From Silene noctiflora (taxonomy: Eukaryota > Streptophyta > Magnoliopsida > Caryophyllales > Caryophyllaceae), in contig VHZZ01001041.1 in NCBI GenBank assembly GCA_009801015.1, positions 28,104-52,767 of the forward strand: a stretch of 24,664 nt of DNA, in the 5' to 3' direction. Both the position numbers and the translations under genes were made by a program. Shown here piece after piece: positions 20,144 to 24,664 of the stretch (positions within the stretch are counted from its first letter, which is position 1; the number at the start of each line of letters is the position of its first letter). A model generated the notes under the pieces. It was not told the DNA's origin, did not search any database, and saw nothing but the letters and a program-made list of their open reading frames with translations.

Positions 20144-20453
20144 CTTGCTGCATCATATATGAATATGAAAAGAATGGTGGAAGTAACTCATCCTCTAATC
20201 TATTGACCTCCCTTCCTTTGTTTACAAAGGAGTGTACCATGTATCATTAGTCATTACTAGCAAACACAATTGCCTTAGCAATTAATACTACTTAGAAGGA
20301 AAGTACTATTATCTAGTAACATATAGAACAAGCTTTTCATAGTTCACATGTCAATATGACAAAATCCCTTCAACAAGTTTCCATCAAATAATAATTAAAA
20401 AACCCTTTTAATTTAAACCCACATACATATAAACAAACACCTAGAAACCTTTG

Positions 20454-20462
20454 TATTATAAA
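20454..20462 (+). promoter_or_regulatory. Possible TATA box of the OVATE gene
   Basis: tattataaa lies 152 bases before the start codon, followed by a pyrimidine-rich stretch suitable for a leader. In AT-rich DNA such a match is weak evidence. Confidence 0.3.
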
Positions 20463-20614
20463 GTTACTACTATTCAAATGTCTCCCATGATTTCTTTTCC
20501 CCTCTTCCCATGCATTCTTTTTCCCTCTTCTCCCTACATTTTCATTCACTCACCAAACTAATTAATCTCCCTTTTTAACTACCCTGCCCTTCTTCTCTTC
20601 CAAAAATACAAAAA

Positions 20615-21133
20615 ATGTCACCTAACAAAAGAAAAACCCTCCTTAATAGCCTCCTCTCATCCCACCTAGCTTGTAGTTGTGGCCCGAGCCGGCCTAATCA
20701 CCATGATGTCTTCCAACCTCGGCCGAGGCCTAAGCCAAAATCAAGCTCATCCTCCTCCTCCAATGACGGCGAGATTCCAATTACATTGTCATTCCCAGCA
20801 TCAGCTGAAGACAAGTTTGATGAGAATAAGCCGAGTCCTGCAAGCTCAGGACCAGGTCCTGAACCAGTACCACCTGGTGACGTTCTATCATTACAAGGAA
20901 GTGTGGTGGTGGTGGTTAAGGACTCTGAGGATCCATACAAGGATTTTAGAGATTCAATGGTACAAATGATAAATGAAAATAAAATATTCTCAAAGGAAGA
21001 TCTTCATCATCTTCTAAGGTGTTTCCTAAGACTTAACTCTCCAACTCATCACCATTATATTCTCCATGCTTTCTTCCAGGTTTGCGACGCCGTCGTTTCA
21101 TCCTCCTCCAATACGTCGTCCAACACGCACTAG
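20615..21133 (+). CDS. OVATE family protein (OFP), small intronless member
   Basis: Plant-specific transcriptional repressor family. Members act in the nucleus with TALE homeodomain (KNOX/BELL) proteins and affect organ shape and secondary wall growth. The single frame is 172 aa. Residues 1-95 are low-complexity: a basic start, Pro/Arg-rich and Ser-rich stretches, and a Cys pair near ACSC at 19-22. The OVATE domain is at about 97-160: VVKDSEDPYKDFRDSM, then MINENKIFSKEDL, LLRCFLRLNSPTHHHYI and AFFQVCDAV, complete by my reading. A short Ser/Asn-rich tail follows. Length and lack of introns fit the smaller OFP6/OFP8-like clade, but I cannot fix the orthologue. The ATG at 20615 is the first in the frame and leaves no upstream ATG in the likely leader after 20522. 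Confidence 0.93.
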   Translation: MSPNKRKTLLNSLLSSHLACSCGPSRPNHHDVFQPRPRPKPKSSSSSSSNDGEIPITLSFPASAEDKFDENKPSPASSGPGPEPVPPGDVLSLQGSVVVVVKDSEDPYKDFRDSMVQMINENKIFSKEDLHHLLRCFLRLNSPTHHHYILHAFFQVCDAVVSSSSNTSSNTH

Positions 21134-21207
21134 TAGTCTAGTAGTGCCTTCCATATACGAAACCATAGTCATAATAATTAATTGTATAGATTTTCTTATA
21201 CTCCGAT

Positions 21208-21255
21208 CCTTCCGTCTCATTCATTTGTTTACCTTTTTCTATTCTTCTTCTTCGT
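21208..21255. mobile_element. Stowaway-type MITE left-end fragment
   Basis: ctccgatccttccgtctc, followed by attcatttgtttacc, has the form of the Stowaway subfamily seen at 3311-3401. No right end follows. It lies in the probable 3' UTR of the OVATE gene. Confidence 0.45.
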
Positions 21256-23756
21256 GAGCAGTATTTTAATCAAAATGAATGTGGTTTAGTCACTTAGTGC
21301 ATGTGATGAAATATACTTTGCAAGTTTGGTAAAGGTTGTTATTGGATTTGGTTTATACTAATTAAGTAGTTGATCAAATATGATAATTATATTGTAATGC
21401 TAATGACTTTGTCAAAGCAAAAAAGTCGATTTAAATAAATTTAATTAGTACCTAAAAGTGTACGTGTTAACGTGTTGTCTTTAATACAATATATCATAAC
21501 TAATTATTCATACTAAACAATTATTTTGTTTATTGTGAATTAATAAGGTTTAAAAATATATACATGCATGTAGCTCAATAATTCTTCTCAATTTCTTCCA
21601 ATAATTATTTGTAAATTTTAATTTAATATGAGACTCCATGGCCGGTGCAATTAAAGGAAATAGAAAATCTTGAGATTTGGTAGTCATCACATGCCATAAC
21701 CAATGTAGGTAAGATATGTTCTTTAGAGTTTATTAATGTATCTTTGTGAAGTAATAGATAACTCATGTACTTCGTATCTAATAATTACTGTTGTCGACCG
21801 TGAATACCCCAATTTACCCACAAAAAAAAATACTAATATGTAATAGTTTCATATTTATCGGGCGTTTACTGTTTATTCCTTATACCAAGTCAGTCACCTT
21901 TTTATCAAGGTTGGAATTTAAGTCAACAAGACATAATTGCATATTTGCATACCCTATTACTTTTACGAGAGATTGAATTGGAGAGGAACATGTAATTTAG
22001 ACAACTGAATCGCGATAGTGTACTTTTAATATTGGTGGAATTCAAACCTAATATATATTTATATCTATATATACCATTTTTTTACTACTAATATCCACTA
22101 ATTTTTTCGAATTGTTATTTATTCCGTGTTAGTTTAGGTCTATGTATACGTAGCATATAATGTATCCATATACAAAATACTCCAACCAAAATTGTATTTG
22201 TACGCTTAAGTTACATATATGACGGCTAAGCTTTCTAACAAGCATAATTCAGGCTACATTGTTTGATTTTTACTCCCTTCGCTTCTCTAATTACATACCT
22301 AATTAGCTTAATAGAAATAATGTCGTAATATATTATACTCCGTATATGTTTAATGGGTTTTTCTACGTATTAGCGAATATTTGAAATTATAATTTACGTA
22401 ATTTCTGAAGATTTGTTCTAAGGATTTTAGTACGTTATCAAGGTTAAGTGTCAAGCTTATTGTTTTGTCATCTATCAGTTGGTACGACGTTCATGCATGT
22501 ATATATAGTTGATTAACAAACATAGCCAATATTAGTGTTTTGAGTAGACTCTAATTAATGAAAAAACGAGATTTATTTTCAGAAGGAGATTGCCCTAATT
22601 GTCAGTAGGGAATACTTTAGAGATTCCACCCATTAAGTTGTTTTCGGTACGGATTTCGAAGGAGACCGTTCCAACTGCCAGTAAGGAGGTACTTTTGAAC
22701 AACACCGGAGAAAAATAATTTATATATTTATAGGTAAACTTAATTAGATACTTTCTAACATTCTTGAAAGCTATCTTACTACCATGGTTTAAGTGCAATA
22801 ATCATAGTGGGATTACAAGAATCATTGTTTAATTAGTTAAGAACTTCCTTTCTCTAATCTAGTTTAGTTAGGTTCCAAATCTTATCTACTTCTAAAAGGT
22901 TTCTTAAATGTTCACATCATAACAAACTAATTAAAACGTTAAGACGAATGCCACTGGTAGATTTAGGAGACCTGGTAGATACGTTCACCCCCTATTTTAA
23001 CAATAGAACATTTTCGACTTTTTTTCAAATATGTCATACTAGATTTCCAGTTGTAGTTCGTCCTTACGACAAATCCTGACTCAATCGCTGAAAATATGCA
23101 GACTAAATCATAATTGAAAGGAGTTTCCAATTTAAGTAAATCTATTTTTAAAATCAAAGTTATTAAAACAGTAAAGTACATGATGCCATATTTGGATTAT
23201 TTGATTCAGTCAAATCATTTTAACTTGCCTTTATTTCAACAAACTTTATCAATGCTTAAGAAGTTTGAGCTTTATATCAAGTATATAGGAAACTTGTGTT
23301 GTCAGCAAACCAAATATCCGCACAGTAAATAAATACCTTTTTGCAGAATGTCTTGCAGAAACATGAGGGATGGGTCCTCATTTAGTTGCTTGCATTGTCA
23401 ATAACACAAGTACGATTTGTGCAATTCAGCAAGTCTCTCTTAAGACGGGAACTTATCGTCTTCAGTTTAAGACAGGAAAATTGTAGCCATTCTGTAATAA
23501 AAAGTGACTATTTAACGACTAATGCTTGTAAATAATTCTTATTGTCCCGAGCACTGAGGAAATTCAGAAAGCTAACAAAATTGTTGGCAGACGCTCTTCT
23601 AATCTTTGCCGAGAGGCCATTTATCGAGCCTAGTTTTTACCCTGACTGACTTCCAACTACACAACCTAATCGTGATATAATTCTTCTACAAACAAAGCCG
23701 GAATCAGAAGTTTGCTTGCCGGTGCTTTGGCAGAACAGTAAAGATATCATAATAGC
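21256..23756. other. AT-rich intergenic region, no gene seen
   Basis: About 2.5 kb without a supportable gene on either strand; the open frames are short and have no recognisable composition or domain. Small items: a worn MITE end near 22274, an imperfect 76-base-spaced direct repeat around gaaggaga (22582 and 22658), and a gtcttaagacggg/aaaaagtgac stretch near 23444-23510. That last stretch resembles the fold-back element in intron 6 of E2F gene 2. The lower end probably includes the 3' UTR of the UTP25-like gene. Confidence 0.55.
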
Positions 23757-24266
23757 TCAAGTGAAGATGAAAAGGCTTTTCTCCGATCTAGTCATCCTCT
23801 TCGCTGCTGCACTTCCAACGATCCTCTCAAGCTATAAGTTAGAACACGAGAAGCTGCAAAATCTAGGAAAAATAACAGACGGCAATAGACAGTCACATTG
23901 AACTGATTTTCTTATCAGAATCAAACGACAACGAGAGAAGAATCGGGTATCAACAAATCCTGATTTAACTTACCACAACCTAGGCATGTAAAGTTTCTAT
24001 TTTCAGTGTTGTTTACATGTAAGAGGGGAAGATGCTTACACGTAGCTGATCAAAGCGTGAAAAGAGCACAGTTGAAGTCATGTTTTGAGATTCTTCAAGC
24101 ATATTTAGAACCTGGAAAATATTATGACTGATAAACTGAGACACGCAATCCAAACCGATTAAAAACTGAAGACACAATAGAGAAACAATTATTATACTGA
24201 CCTCAGGGTAAAATTCTTTCCTCTCAGGCAGAGAATAAACTATTAGATTCTTAACGCCAGAAAAAC
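23757..24266 (-). CDS. UTP25 / NOF1 (DUF1253) homologue, C-terminal exons only, partial at the window edge
   Basis: Three coding exons in order: 24266-24202, 24111-24040, 23831-23757 (stop TGA at 23759-23757), all with GT-AG borders. They give 69 aa: FSGVKNLIVYSLPERKEFYPE, then VLNMLEESQNMTS...VLFSRFDQLR, then LERIVGSAAAKRM and a short tail. This is the conserved end of UTP25 (animal Def, plant NOF1), a DEAD-box-like nucleolar protein of the small-subunit processome needed for 18S rRNA maturation. The first exon here begins two bases into a codon (xGT), so at least one more exon lies upstream. Nothing coding is seen in 24267-24664, which is therefore intron. The ATPase-like core is outside the window. 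Confidence 0.88.
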
Positions 24267-24481
24267 CTGGTAATCTATATTATTATTTGACACTTCACTT
24301 TGGATGTGCAAATCATTTTAGGCCAAAACCGCGAAAAAAATCACAAAATTAGCCATGTCTGAGGCGCGATTGGATGTAAGCTTAAAAGATATTTTAGCAC
24401 GAAAATAAATATTAAGCAATATGTGAAGATCGTAACAAAACTAAAATCAACATGAATNGCAAATTTTCTTACATAAGAAAA

Positions 24482-24664
24482 CTGTTAGGACATAATTGTT
24501 GATGATGACATGCCCATTTTAATTGTGTTTCTAAATGTGTCATTTCAGGATTAATGTCACCTCCTTAAACAAGAATTAATCAATGTTCAAAGTCAATAAC
24601 TGTTGATGAAAGCTGCCCAAGACTTGTGTTGCAATTGTGTCCCTAATGTAAAGGCAATTAAGTA
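24482..24664 (+). repeat. Possible LTR edge within the UTP25 intron
   Basis: tgttaggacataattg starts at 24482 with TG as LTRs do. The sequence from there on is less AT-rich than the intron before it and runs off the window. No partner LTR, target duplication or internal region is visible, so this is only a suggestion. Confidence 0.2.

Noticed and set aside
20679-20969. Alternative frames on both strands within the OVATE gene
   Set aside because: Shadows of the OVATE frame; only the 20615 frame has the conserved OVATE domain.
23582-23610. Plus-strand KIVGRRSS resembling the UTP25 LERIVGSA motif
   Set aside because: Wrong strand; the true exon with LERIVGSAAAKRM was found on the minus strand at 23831-23757.
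23716-23901. 61-codon plus-strand frame at the end of the window
   Set aside because: It lies across the last exon of the minus-strand UTP25-like gene and has no known domain.

Overview
The window is nuclear DNA of a flowering plant. The genes carry many GT-AG introns, the intergenic DNA is AT-rich and full of small transposable elements, and every product recognised is a plant protein. Runs of N show it comes from a draft assembly. The MITE families and the arrays built on GAACT/GTTCA suggest a dicot, perhaps in Caryophyllales (spinach/quinoa/beet side). That placement is an inference and is weak.

Layout. 1-165 is the edge of a GTTCA-type repeat array, followed by a gene-poor upstream region with a Stowaway MITE (860-1066). 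2712-7570 (+) and 10276-15744 (+) are two tandem, intact, 14-exon genes for canonical plant E2F transcription factors (449 and 450 aa by my exon joining). They share every intron position and phase. 16702-17818 (-) is a 3-exon gene for a plastid-targeted DUF1279/FAM210-type membrane protein, tail-to-tail with the second E2F gene. 18053-19062 is a repeat cluster: a GAACT array with a TIR element, then a perfect fold-back MITE. 19620-19904 is a dead RNase H fragment of a retroelement, and about 19974-20143 is another fold-back MITE. 20615-21133 (+) is an intronless OVATE family repressor gene. 21256-23756 is AT-rich with no gene I can support. 23757-24266 (-) holds the last three coding exons of a UTP25/NOF1 (DUF1253) nucleolar ribosome-biogenesis gene, whose 5' part lies beyond the right edge.

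How the genes relate. The two E2Fs are a local duplication of a cell-cycle regulator that binds DNA as a heterodimer with DP and is restrained by retinoblastoma-related protein. Both keep the DNA-binding, dimerisation, marked-box and RBR-binding segments. They differ in the wing motif of the DNA-binding domain. One has a duplicated 3' splice site and a Helitron in an intron; the other has a GC-AG intron. E2F-like sites, including a palindromic one between the two genes, make auto- or cross-regulation plausible. The other genes show no obvious functional link to the E2F pair. I found no sign of a wholly new system; the most interesting material is in the fine structure of the E2F duplication.
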